Shown here: in pieces, positions 35,101 to 46,428 of the stretch
How positions within the stretch are numbered: the stretch's first letter is position 1
How the letters are laid out: each line of letters begins with the position of its first letter
NCBI GenBank assembly: GCA_036850595.1
Contig: CM072148.1
Location: 24,107,352 to 24,171,351, forward strand
Direction: 5' to 3'
Origin: Rhyacichthys aspro
Taxonomy: Eukaryota > Chordata > Actinopteri > Gobiiformes > Rhyacichthyidae
DNA length: 64,000 bases
Notes under the pieces: generated by a model
What the model was told of the DNA's origin: nothing
Database searches by the model: none
The model's input: the letters and a program-made list of their open reading frames with translations, nothing else
Program-made: the position numbers and the translations under genes

Positions 35101-36068
35101 ACTCTAAAGTCTTTATTAAGTCATATAAATACTGCTCATAGTCGTAGTCCAGATTTTCGTGTTGTTTGTGGAATTGATGGATGCACCAAGGAGTATCTAG
35201 TCTACAACTGACTATGGTATCACATTCGAAGAAACCACCACAAAAACCTGGAAAGTGGCAGCAACAAGTCACGGGAAGAGAGGACAACAGCGATTTCAAG
35301 CTGGGAAACCTCATCAGCGGTGAGCAGAAACATGTGGGCATACAGGCCAGATGATGCGACGGTGGAAAACAGAGAGAATCAAACGGATGAAACAGTAGTG
35401 GAAAACAGGGTGCAAGATGTAATGACTCTTGTGTCATGTCCTGCTATAGACTCTTCTGCATCATGTCAGTCAGAGGTAAGTCTGTTGTTTCCTTCAGTAA
35501 ACAACTACATCCAGCTAAGCTTTATCATCAATCTTTTTGTTTACGTCTCACCATTCCAAAACAAATATCAACTGGATTGTCATAAAATGCTGTTTAATGA
35601 CAGCATATCAGTGTTTTTTTTTTAAGGATGCCATCAGGTGTAACACTCTAACCAGACAAGCTACTGCTATTATGTTGACTGCAAGAGAAAAACACCATCT
35701 TTCACAAGTTTGTCTACGGACAACATTATTACATTCATTATCTGCATGTCAAGTCCAAACTTGGAAATTAGGTCAAAGGTGTTAACCTTGAGTGCTCTTG
35801 TTGTGAACTGTGCTAGGCATAGGCCTACCTCTCACTCACTGAATGTCTGGGCTGGTGGCCGCAGTTTAAATCATTGTGTTTAAAATATTGTGTGATATTT
35901 ATATTGAAAAAAACATTTTCAAAATCAATTCAACTTACAGTTACTTTATTAGTCTCCATTAGCTGTAGCATATCTATCTATGAGATCTCATATTTAATAA
36001 TTCCTTGTATTTGCGCTCTGCTAATTAATTAGGATAATCTGGGATCGGATGGGATAACTTTTATTGCC

Positions 36069-36069
<1 letters not shown>

Positions 36070-36102
<33 letters not shown>
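36070..36102. repeat. (ATT)n microsatellite
   Basis: Eleven tandem ATT units inside the transposase-like unit. Confidence 0.95.
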
Positions 36103-36104
<2 letters not shown>

Positions 36105-36674
36105 GATGGTGTTAATATTCAAACTGCGACTGGTAAATGTGAAATATTTGGAGCATTAGTTTCGATATGTGGAGACACCTTAGCACAACATGAGCTTTGT
36201 GGATTTAAAGAGGGTGTTGGTTTCACCTTTAGTAAGGACTGGCCGTGTCAATGTTTGTTTGAGGACATGCAAATGGATTTTGAAGACAACTTTGAGCTAA
36301 GGACTCTAGAAATACATGTTTGGTAGTGTAGTGATATTGAGAAGGCAAATACAGAGTATCTTAGAAACAGTTTAAAGACTACATTTGGCATTAACAGAAG
36401 AAACAAACTGGTAGAATTTCCAGCCTTTAACTTGATCGAACAAACACCTCAGGATATGATGCATATAATTCTTGAAGGCATTGCTCCATTAGAAATAAAG
36501 TGTGTGTTAAAACATTTAGTTCTTTTAGGTCAAATAGACTAGGATGTCCTCAATACTGCATTAACTGGATTTCCCTACTCTCCACATGATGTCAGAGACA
36601 TTAGCTTTACGTGATTAAATTGAAACAATCCTCAGGCCAAATGACTGTTCTACTAAAAATATTGCCATTTTGTA

Positions 36675-37397
36675 TTGATACAGCTAAAGATACTATTACA
36701 GACAAATAGCTGGTTAAAGAGACTAATTGAACAGCATTTAAAACATATGGAAAGCCTTTTCCCTGATAACATTACCCCAAAACAGCATTATTTGATCCAT
36801 GCTCCATCGCAGATAAAACTCCTGGGACGAATGATCCGTCACATGTGCATAAGGTTTGAATCAAAACATTGTTTTTTCAAACAGTGGGCCTCAAAACAAA
36901 ATTTTCGAAATGTTTGCAAGTCTTTAACAAGGCATAATCAAACATATGAAAGTTGTCAAAATGTAAGTCATTCTGAACACCCAATTTTTTTTAATGAGTG
37001 TGCATTGGGACCAACTTCAGAAATACGCAACATGTCATATTTGAAAGAAAAAACGAGGGCTTTCCTTGGAAATGATGACATAAACAATGCAGTGTCTGTT
37101 AAATGGATTATTCTAAATGGTAATAAATATATATGGAAGAAGAGATTACTTGTAACTGCTGTTAATTCTAATGATTTACCTGAGTTTGGACTTGTGAGCA
37201 ATATCTACGTAATTAACTCACCATTATATTGTTTTGAGTTGCAGCAGCATAATACTGTTTGCTATGATAGAAATTACATGGCATATACAATAGAGATTCC
37301 AAACATGGCACAAGCAACTGAACTCATAACATCTGATAATCTGGTAGGTTTCACTCCAATCTGGCAAAAAAACAAACAAACAAACAAAACATATTAA
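36675..37397 (+). CDS. Transposase-like C-terminal ORF, 240 aa
   Basis: Longest clean repeat-derived ORF near here. Contains TPKQHYLIHAPSQIKLLG, IRFESKHCFFKQWASKQNF and LTRHNQTYESCQN (about residues 35-100), then a C-terminal block (VKWIILNGNKY, LPEFGLVSNIYVINS) that in related fish proteins follows the transposase-like core. It ends in NKQTNKTY, read from a CAAA microsatellite, so the true C terminus may be lost. The upstream half has stops, so this is a remnant rather than a functional gene. Confidence 0.6.
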   Translation: MIQLKILLQTNSWLKRLIEQHLKHMESLFPDNITPKQHYLIHAPSQIKLLGRMIRHMCIRFESKHCFFKQWASKQNFRNVCKSLTRHNQTYESCQNVSHSEHPIFFNECALGPTSEIRNMSYLKEKTRAFLGNDDINNAVSVKWIILNGNKYIWKKRLLVTAVNSNDLPEFGLVSNIYVINSPLYCFELQQHNTVCYDRNYMAYTIEIPNMAQATELITSDNLVGFTPIWQKNKQTNKTY

Positions 37398-37912
37398 ACA
37401 GAGCAAAGTCCATCTTAAGTTCACTGCTTTCCCAGACACATTTTCTGAAAAACACAATTTTTGGCCCAGTCTGATTCTATCCTTATAGGTAACATGAAAC
37501 CAGATCACGGCCTGGAGCTCCCAAACCATACATCATACAGGATTGATGAGGTATCTATGGAAAGGTCCCAGGAGAGAAAAAAGAACCATATTTTACCTCA
37601 CATACTGTTCCTGTGATATGACCTCAAAATGATCTGCTCACAATTGCCCCTGCTGACTGAAGTTTATAAGCCCATAGCTCATGAACTGAACCTCCTACAG
37701 ACTTGAAACCTTGACCTGTCAACTATCATTTATTCAGACATTTTTCTGAAAAAACACTGTTAAATTCTTGGGTTCTGACACAAGGCCCCCCATTGGGCTC
37801 GACAGCATTACAACATTACTCCGCAAGACCCACAAGACCCACCGAGGTGAGGTGTTTATGAGCAGCTCTCGCGCAGGCCTATCTGTGGACATCAGCCCTC
37901 TAGAGTCTGGAC

Positions 37913-37932
37913 TCTAGACTCTAGAGTCTAGA
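37913..37932. repeat. Perfect 20-bp palindrome
   Basis: TCTAGACTCTAGAGTCTAGA equals its own reverse complement and lies in a short array of CTAGAGTCT words (37899-37932). Confidence 0.95.
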
Positions 37933-38114
37933 CACCAAGATCAAACCCTTTCTGGATCAGACCGGGCCGGAGGAATCACAATGCAACAGAATTAGCCCTC
38001 TAGCACTTACAGTTCATGTCTAAAAACCAAAAACACAAAGACACGAGATGGCCAAAAGCTCCTCCACCTTACCCTAACCCCAAATTAGCCCATGATTAGC
38101 CTATTTTAACTTGC

Positions 38115-38510
38115 CTTGTGGGAGAACAGTTTGAATTTGGACCTTTACCTGCTATCTTGGGTCTATTTTACTCTCATATTGTGCTCATTCTCATGCTTGC
38201 ACCTGTGCCTATATTACACACAATTTTCTCATTCTGACTTAGAAGGCATTGTGAGGAAACAGTGGGCAGACATTTTGCTAGCTTGGCCTTCACCTTGGGA
38301 TTAGCCTAGCTTAGCTTGGCTTATTGGAGCATAGTTTGAGTTTTGACATTTACCAGCTCTCTTGGAGATATATTATGCTCATTCTGATGTACCTGTTTTC
38401 TTTGGCCTATGTTACACAGAGTGGCCACACTCTGACTTATGAGGCAGTGTTTTGTAACTTTTGTAACCATAGATGACAGTTGAGACTTGACTGGACATTG
38501 GGAGACACTA
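38115..38510. repeat. Diverged ~205-bp direct duplication
   Basis: AACAGTTTGAATTTGGACCT...CTGCTATCTTGG...GTGCTCATTCT...CCTATATTACACA is echoed from about 38325 as GCATAGTTTGAGTTTTGACA...CAGCTCTCTTGG...ATGCTCATTCT...CCTATGTTACACA. Confidence 0.7.
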
Positions 38511-40738
38511 CCTAAGAATTGATCAATCTCAGGGGGCGTGCCCCAGGGGAGAGTGTCTACTGCTGAAAAGGCTGAAACACCTGAAAATCCCTGTGTACAC
38601 TACTGAGGAAGCTGAGGGGGCTTAGTATTTGGACGAATTTGGACCACTTGGACCTGGGTGACTTTGGACGGATTTCACACAGGCACAGTCTGATGCCTAC
38701 TACTCACCACTATAGTTAGGGCTCCACCTTCAGGGCCATGAGCGCACCTTCAGGTTGGCCCAGTATTGCATTGTCATACTTTCAAAGGGGGGGTACAATC
38801 TACTCCAAATTGCCTGAAACGTGCTCCTAACCACTTTCCGTGACACATGGGACATATACCTGTCCATATCTCCCCAACCAGACCTCGAATCCAGTGATCC
38901 ATCTATCCACAGACAGCTCCTGACAAGAGAAACATGCGGAAAGAATGAATTACATCTCTAGCACCTTCCTAGCTCAAATGATCACTCAGTGATCGTCTTT
39001 TGGCCCGGTCCTGGATCATAAAGTCCTATGCTGATTAAACGCATATCAATAGAAAACTCTTGACAAGAGAAACATGTAGAATATTCAGTAATAGAATAAT
39101 CAAGTCTCTGGCCCATTCGATTACTTAGATATTCAGCCATGAGCATGGTGGATTTCATCCCTTACCCCTAACCCCTACGACCGCAAAGTTAAACAATTGT
39201 GGTACATAGTCTGTTGATTTGTGACCTCTGAGCTCTCAGGCAGCACTCAGACATCCCCTTCTCAGGCTTAAATCATGTCCTTTCTACAAACTGACTCAGC
39301 AGTGTGGTCCACAAACCTTTGCTAAACGTAGGTGTGCAGACCACAGTGTTGAAACACTACACCATGGTGTGACCAGGAGGCAGCTGCTGGACCTGATTGC
39401 CTGCCAGTTGCCCTCTGATTGAGTCAGTAGCACGGGGACACTGTGCCAGAAAACACTGCCCATTTGTTTCACAACACATGGACACAATCACACATCAGTG
39501 TCAGTGACAGAGCAGGGCAGTTCTGTAGACGGTAGAGGGACTCTGTGGCCACTGTGACCCGAATGAACTCTGACTTACCTTCACTGCTTTATCACATCAC
39601 AGTCTCCCCTACCCACGGACCTCCTGCTCACAGAGCAGCAGATTTTGTGCAGGACACACAGACACACAGCTGTGGCAAAGTGGTGCCAGGAGCACAATTC
39701 CAGTAAACACTGTTACTTGTAATTTATCAATCCTGCACAGCTATTGTGATTTGGGGTTGACAGGATTCCTTCAGTAGTCTGTGTGAACTGTTAATACTGT
39801 TTGACTCCCAGCATCAGCTGAGAGACTGTACCAGTCTTTAAATTAACAAACAAATATCCTCAGTAGATTTCAGTACAGTACATTTCAGTACACTTGGACT
39901 TTCTTAGACACAAAAATTTGGCTGTGAGAGGGAAAGTGTAATCAATTATATGAATGTACAATTATCAGTTTTAGCTTTTTTCCTGATACAGAGACATCTA
40001 GTTCACTGTCTCTAAACTGCTGTAGAGTTAATCAAAAGTGTTATTTACACCATTACTACTTGAAAAACAAAAGATTATTTAAATCTTATTAATGAAAGCC
40101 TAATATTTGTATTATTTATAAACATTCAAATTATTTGATTTGCCTACATAACTTATAGAGATTTCCATGGTAGACATTGTGTGAGATCAGCTCAGCTCAT
40201 TGTGCAGGTAATGTGCTGAGTTAGCACACTGACACTTGAACATCACTCTCTCTCAGCTCTGAAGACATTTCTGTCCTATTCTTTCCCTTTGCTTGTGTAT
40301 ATCTCACTTGGCATGTGTGCAGTAGAGTGTGTTGCGTTCATCTTCTCCATTCCTTGCCTGACACCTCACTCTGTCTCCCTTACACCATCTGATACTGCTA
40401 TGTTGACCTGGATGCCTGCAGGTTACTATAGCAACCAGACATGTGTGCTGACCCCAGCCTTGCTTCATGTGACAGCTGCAGGAAGTGCTGTCAAATGCAA
40501 AGAAAAAAAGACAGCAAGTAGTGCACATACTGCTGACACTACCAAGAAAGTTTAGTTTAATTTTATATTAATATCATTTACAGCTTTACAGCTGTTTTAC
40601 ACTCACAGTCAAGCTGTACAATAACAATTACAATCTAACAATTATATAATCAATAACAATTATTATAATTATTACTAATCAGGAGATTTTCATTTTATTG
40701 TAATAAATTAGAAATATTATATATATATATATATATAT

Positions 40739-40760
40739 GATTACTTATATATAAGTAATC
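40739..40760. repeat. Perfect 22-bp palindrome after (AT)n
   Basis: From GATTACTTATA to its mirror TATAAGTAATC; equals its own reverse complement. Confidence 0.95.
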
Positions 40761-40809
40761 ACATGGAGAACAGTGCAGGACTACTCCAGTCTGGCTTCTT
40801 TAGCCTTAA

Positions 40810-41777
40810 AGGTCCCATATTATGCTAAATCGACTTTTCTGAGCTTTTAACCATGTTCTAACTTTGTTTCTACCTCAAACACATACCCAAAGTTGTGTTT
40901 TGTTTCATTCGCGCATGTTTAAGTAATTTATTTAGTTTGAGCTACAGTCTTTTCAACGAGCTGTTTCACACAATGACGTCAATATGTGAAATAAACCACT
41001 CCTCTCCAGGAAGTGCTCCTCCACACTCTTCCAGCCCCTCTCTCCTGCACTGTCAACAAGTGCCATGCTCTGCAGCTCAGACGCACAAAGAAGCATCGCT
41101 GCTACTGTGTTAGCTTACTTACCGTCAGCAACATGTATTACTAACAAGTATTACTGCATAGCTCTACATATTGCTAGGCTACTTTATTATAGTTCTTTCA
41201 ATACTGCACAACAGCTACCTTAGGAGTCTCCAGGCAGCATACATTCTCAACTTCAGTAGGCATTGTGCGGCCATTTCCACATGTGCACTGATAAACAGAA
41301 GCAGTTAACACGCACTATGCTACGGGCTACACCATAGAAACATACACAATAAATAGTTTCTCATTTACCAAGTAGAAACGTCTTGTAGAAGCCTTCGAGG
41401 TTTTTGTGTTTGCTCATGTTCTTCGAACTCAGTTCGAGTCACACCGAGTCAGACTCTGGGTTGAAGATATACGGCTCAGTTACTCTCAAAGCCATTGCTG
41501 AAAAAGTTATTACTACCATGTACCGTGTTTACTTCAGTCTATTTCCAGCGCAGCGCTAGCATGACGTCATGAGTGGGCGGAGCCAATACGGAAGAGCTGA
41601 GCCTCAAAGTGACAGGGCCAAATTAGACCGTTCACTTTGGACTCATGATGAGAGCTCATCCAAACCGCTTGTATAAGATAATTATTGTGTGTGTTTCATG
41701 TTGCAAAACGTGATATGGTAACCTAAATGTATCCAAAATACACTGTATAATGTTCAAAATAGTATAATATAGGACCT
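40810..41777. mobile_element. TTAA-flanked non-autonomous DNA element
   Basis: 968 bp between TTAA tetranucleotides (40806-40809, 41778-41781). Inverted ends AGGTCCCATATTATG and GTATAATATAGGACCT. TTAA targets are typical of piggyBac and Kolobok. No transposase. A fragment of the same family lies at 15380-15464. Confidence 0.88.
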
Positions 41778-41781
41778 TTAA

Positions 41782-42162
41782 GCTTCTCTGATCATTCTCT
41801 AATGTTCACTTCATTTAATCCACATCTTACATCCGACTGTTACCAAGGTGTGTTCCATTTCTGTGTTCATTTCAAAATCAAGGGTTTGGTTGGAAATTAA
41901 ACACTGATGCAGTCGGTTATGGCAGACTACAGCTTGTTCCGCTGCATCACTGTAAAGAAGAGTCCCCATTAAAGCTCAGTTTTTGGAATATATTCACTGA
42001 TCTGTTTTTGAGCAGCAGGCACTGCTCTCCCAGTGAACTTGGAGTGATGACTTTTCCTTTTTACAGTCAAAATGTCCATGTTTTATTGACTGGAATAAAG
42101 CAGACACAAGAATTATGGGATTTTTTTATTTGGAAACATATTCATCTCAGTTTCTTTCTTAC
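41782..42162. other. Non-genic sequence
   Basis: Nothing recognised between the TTAA element and the candidate exon. Confidence 0.4.
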
Positions 42163-42298
42163 CTGTAGTGTCACACAATCATGGCTCTGATCGCCATTTT
42201 GCCAATTCGCTTTTGGTGGTTTCTTCTGCGGCGAGGTGTGGCTGGTTGCATTGAGGTCTGTCTCATTGTGGAAGAGACTGGTGCTGCAGTAGAAAGGG
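42163..42298 (-). CDS. Orphan internal exon candidate
   Basis: On the - strand an open 136-nt segment is framed by a pyrimidine-rich TTTTCATTTTCAG acceptor and a CAG|GTAAGA donor. One frame has 45 codons, starting PFYCSTSLFHNETDLNATSH and ending HDCVTLQ, with two N-glycosylation-type sites (NET, NAT). I do not recognise the protein and found no partner exon. It could be chance. Confidence 0.3.
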
Positions 42299-42439
42299 CT
42301 GAAAATGAAAAACAGTAGAGTACATACTGTGACTACAGCATGGCATTTTCAGTAGAGCACAGAAAAAAGCATGGCATTTTTTCACATTGAGTTTTATGCA
42401 TTAAATGGATCTTTAGTTCTTTGGATCTTTACGCTGTGG

Positions 42440-43525
42440 CCGTAAGGTCTCCGGTGCCTGTCGTGGTGGCAATCCCCGAACCCGGTGGTGGACACCGGAT
42501 GTAAGGGATGCCAAGCTGAAGAAGGAGTCCTATCAGGCCTGGTTGGCCTGTGGGACTCCTGAGGCAGCCGATGGGTACCGGCAGGCCAAGCGGACTGCAG
42601 CCCGGGTGGTTGTGCAGGCAAAAACTTGGGTCTGGGAGGAGTTTGGTGAGGCCATGGAGAAAGACTATCGGTCGGCCTCGAAGAGATTCTGGCAAACCGT
42701 TCGGCGCCTCAGGAAGGGGAAACACTGCTCCACTAACACTGTTTACAGTGGAGGTGGGCAGTTGTTGACCTCGGCTGGGGACACTGTCAGACGGTGGAAG
42801 GAATACTTCGAGGATCTCCTCAATCCCGCTGACACGTCTTCCACTGAGGAAGCAGAGGCTGAGGGCTCAGAGGTGGACTCATCCATCACCCAAGCTAATA
42901 AAAAGCTTCTCGGTGGCAAGGCGCTGGGGGTGGATGAGATTCACCCTGAGTACCTCAAGATGTTGTAGGGCTGTCTTGGCTGACACGCCTCTGCAACATC
43001 GCGTGGAGGTCGGGGACAGTACCTCTGGACTGGCAGACTGGGGTGGTGGTCCCTCTTTTTAAGAAGGGGGACTGGAGGGTGTGTTCCAACTACAGGGGGA
43101 TCACACTCCTCAGCCTCCCCGGGAAAGTCTATGCCAGGGTACTGGAGAGGAGAATTCGGCCGATAGTCGAACCTCGGATTCAGGAGGAACAATGCGGTTT
43201 TCGTCCTGGTCGTGGAACACCGGACCAGCTCTATACCCTCTCCAGGGTGCTGGAGGGTTCATGGGGGTTTGCCCAACCAGTCCACATGTGTTTTGTGGAT
43301 CTGGAGAAGGCATTCGACCGTGTCCCTCGTGGCATCCTGTGGGGGGTGCTCCGGGAGTATGGGGTCCGGGCCCCTCTGCTGAGGGCTGTCCGGTCCCTGT
43401 ATGACCGGAGCAGGAGCTTGGTTCGCATTGCCGGCAGTAAGTCAGACCTGTTCCTAGTGCATATTCTCCACTCCACCAGGGCTGCCCTATGTCACCGGTC
43501 CTGTTCATAACTTTTATGGACAAGA
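42440..43525 (+). mobile_element. RTE-clade (Rex3-like) LINE fragment
   Basis: Frames at 42543-42968 and 43043-43510 encode the linker (KSYQAWLACGTPEAADGY region, RFWQTVRRLRKGKH, GDTVRRWKEYFEDLLNP) and RT (VVVPLFKKGDWRVCSNYRGI, CGFRPGRGTPDQLYTL, CFVDLEKAFDRVPR, LYDRSRSLVRIAGSKSDLF), ending just after MSPVLF. The endonuclease, the YADD/FADD block and the 3' end are missing; one frame break near 42970. Confidence 0.88.
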
Positions 43526-44350
43526 TTTGCTGTTCTTGCCACAAGGCTTAGTACTAGATCCTTTGTTTTTCTCAGTTCTAGACAGTTTTTATGTTTACAA
43601 AGATTTGTTTATGCTTTTATTTAATCTAAAGGTAATCAGGCTCCCTCCCTTGGAACTCCCTTGTCCCCTGAGCTCAGGATTACTTTTAAGAAACAACCCT
43701 AAAACACTGCAGTTTAGAAAAGCGTTTGTTATTAGCTCATGTTTATGTTGTTTTTAAATTATGTAACACATTGATTTTATCGTTTTATTATGTTTTATCA
43801 TTTTTATTATATTTTACTGTCTTTTATTTTACTTTGTGAGGTCTTTATGTTGTTCTAATTTATTGCAATGTAAAGCACTTTGGAACTATGTTTAGAAAAG
43901 TGCTATATAAATAAAGATTATGATAGTCCCCAATGAGGAGCATGGCCTAGTCCAAGTTCTAAAGCCACAGTGGGTACAGTTAGGGTCAGGTCAGAACGGG
44001 ACGGTTTGGTACGGGTAACCCCTTCAAGCGTTTCCATTGGGCTGGGTCCTGAAAAGTGGCACCTGTTACGTAAGCAATGATGTCACCAAAGTACTAAAAA
44101 AGTTGTGTCTCTATTTGAGGTATAAAACATATTTGGACTTTTTCAAACTTGGATGTATTGGTAGATAATTAAAAAAGAAAGAATAAATCCTGGCGTGTAG
44201 CAGTGAGAGGCTGGAGGTACAGCTGCTGCAGAAAACATTAAACTGTTTCCAGTTTATTCACAGCTTTCTAAACAATAAATTCATAAATTTTACGGTGCAT
44301 AAAACCCCTTCTGTTTTGCAGTGTTATTTATCAAACAGTCAAGAGTGTAT
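43526..44350. other. Non-genic sequence
   Basis: No ORF-supported feature. An AATAAA lies at 43911. Confidence 0.4.
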
Positions 44351-44359
44351 CTACTATTG

Positions 44360-46375
44360 AGTAAGACATGTCGACAAGATCGGTAACCATTCAGACACTC
44401 CAAGTAAAGCTAGCTCCGAGATCAACATGGCAAGCCTGGTGAACCTCTTAGACGATCACCGCCAAGCCCTTTCTGCGTACTTCACAGATTACATTTCCAC
44501 ACTTGAGAAAAAACTGGATTGTATACTGTCCAAAGTTCAGGATCACGATTTGAAAATTATCTTACTTGAATAGAACGCTAATCACAGCGAAGACCAACTG
44601 CTAGCACTGGAGAACACTTGTGCTATGCTAACTGAAAGCAATGCTAAACTTCAATCTAAAGTTACAGATTTAGAATCCCACAGCCGGCATAACAACATCA
44701 GGATTATTGGCCTGCCTGAATCTATCTAAGGACCATGTCCACCAGCCTTCTTCTCTGAACTGCTATTAGTATTTGGGGGACAGTTTTGGACTTCCGGCAA
44801 GAATGTTGTTTTTGTTTAGTTTTTTTTATACTTTATTTTCAACCTCTACTTGATAAATGGTACTTGGTAAATCAGATATGGCCAGATGGGCCTTACTTCC
44901 TCTGTCCATTACAGGGCAAGTGAATCTTATTAAAATGGTGGTCCTGCCAAATTTTTTTTTTTTTTTTTTTTTTTTCAACATATCCCAGTCTATATTAATC
45001 TTTCTTTTTTTTTTTTTTTTTTTTACTGATGTAGATAAACACATAAATGGATTTGTCTGGGGCCATAAACCTGCTCAAATAGGAAAATCAATATTGCAGC
45101 TTCCTTAAATTGCTGGAGGTCTTGCACAGTATTATTACTGGGCAACAAATATAAATAAATCTCTCTATGGGATTTGTTATAAAACTTCTGACCCTTATTT
45201 ACCCTGGCTCCAAGCTGAGATTGCATCCTCATCTTGCTCTTTACATTCTGTTATCTGTACCCAGACCACAACTGGGGCACATATAATGTCAGAGAATAAA
45301 GTAGTCAACAATACAATTAGGATTTGGTTTCAGTTTAGAAAACCATGTAATTTGTCAAGAGCTTCCTTATATGCACCAGTTTTGAATCATCATTTGTTGC
45401 CTTCCTCCTCAACTGATCAAGTCTTTAAAATATGGTCTGGCTCCTGGACCTGAATAAAAATTGCGTATTTGCATCTTTTCCGTTTCTGTGTAATAAATTT
45501 AAAATGAAAAATAGTCACCTTTTTTGTTTCTTCCAAGTGAGACATTTCAATCAGAAACAGTTTCCTTACTTCCCCAACCGTCCACCTGAATCCGAAAATT
45601 GACCAGTTTGTGAGCTTGAAATGGAACAGTTTAGCTACAGATATCTATGACAGCCAATGGCCTAGCACACACGTCATCAATCTGTGCAAGGCACAGTTTG
45701 ATGATGTGTAACGTGCTGTACAGAGCCCATCTCACAGATGTAAAACTGAAAAAAAGAAATCCAGATTTGTCGGAAATCTGCATTAGATGTAAAGAATCCC
45801 CTGCAGACCATGTACACATGTTTTGTACAAGCTTACAGAACTCCACAGGTTTTACAAACCAACATAGACCCAAATCCTCTAATAGCCTTGTTTGGCTTTT
45901 TCAAATAATCATAACATACCTTTTTTATCACAACATATTATTGCCTTTACAACCTTATTGGCCTGGTGCTACATTCCTCTCAAATGGAAACATACAGCTC
46001 CCCCAACATATGACAGCTGGCCACAAGAAACACTGCAATGTATTAATTTGGTATGTTAAAAATAATTTACTTGGATTTCATTTTGTGTTCTTTGCTTTGT
46101 GTGTGTATTTCCGTGTGGCTGTTTCTCTGTGGGATCGGAGGGTGGTTTAGATAGGGTAGGTGGGTTAAAGGGGAGAGGGATATGGGATCAGAGTGGATGG
46201 GAGGAACTTCAGGGTGGGAGGCAAGAGAGTGGGTGATCGGGGGCAGTATGGGTGGAAAAAATGTCCTTGGTTTTCTCCTTTTTTTTCCTGCCCCCTTTTT
46301 TGTGTGTCACTATTTTATCCTATGTAATTGTATAGATTTTTCACTGTCTGTTAACTTTAATAAAATATAATTTAG
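44360..46375 (+). mobile_element. L1-clade LINE (Swimmer/Tx1-like), internally deleted
   Basis: ORF1 start at 44427 (MASLVNLLDDHRQ) with a stop at 44571, a coiled-coil run and the ORF1p-type RHNNIRIIGLPES block near 44690. It then jumps, after about 44760, to the end of ORF2: KSDMARWALLPLSITGQVNL (near 44866), FVWGHKPAQIGKS, and KLKKRNPDLSEICIRCKESP ending with C...H..MF (45740-45830). 3' tail ends AATAAAATATAATTTAG near 46375. RT and endonuclease are deleted. Two long T runs interrupt ORF2. Confidence 0.88.
44949..45024. repeat. Two long poly-T runs
   Basis: About 26 and 20 T residues within the L1 ORF2 remnant. Lengths are prone to sequencing error. Confidence 0.9.
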
Positions 46376-46428
46376 TATAAAACACAGAAACAGCTCTTGC
46401 TAATGTTAGCTGCTAGCTTGCTTTTTTA

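Larger units (their letters stand above)
35140..37397 (+). mobile_element. C2H2-plus-transposase-like unit, degraded 5' half
   Basis: 35150-35250 reads as one C2H2-like finger (FRVVCGIDGCTKEY...YHIRRNHH) with one internal stop. 36110-36600 gives, with stops, GALVSICGDTLAQHELCGFK, VGFTFSKDWPCQCLFEDMQ and PQDMMHIILEGIAPLEIKC, the core of a repeat-encoded protein family frequent in fish. It is followed by the open 240-residue ORF at 36675-37397. Part of a DNA transposon is likely; CACTA/EnSpm or KDZ affinity is inferred only from the order 'D-x-M-H..EG' then 'H-LIH-P'. Confidence 0.6.
37400..40738. other. Long non-genic region
   Basis: No exons recognised. Holds a 20-bp palindrome at 37913-37932, a diverged ~205-bp direct duplication (about 38115-38300 and 38320-38510), and (AT)n at 40720-40738. 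Confidence 0.5.
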
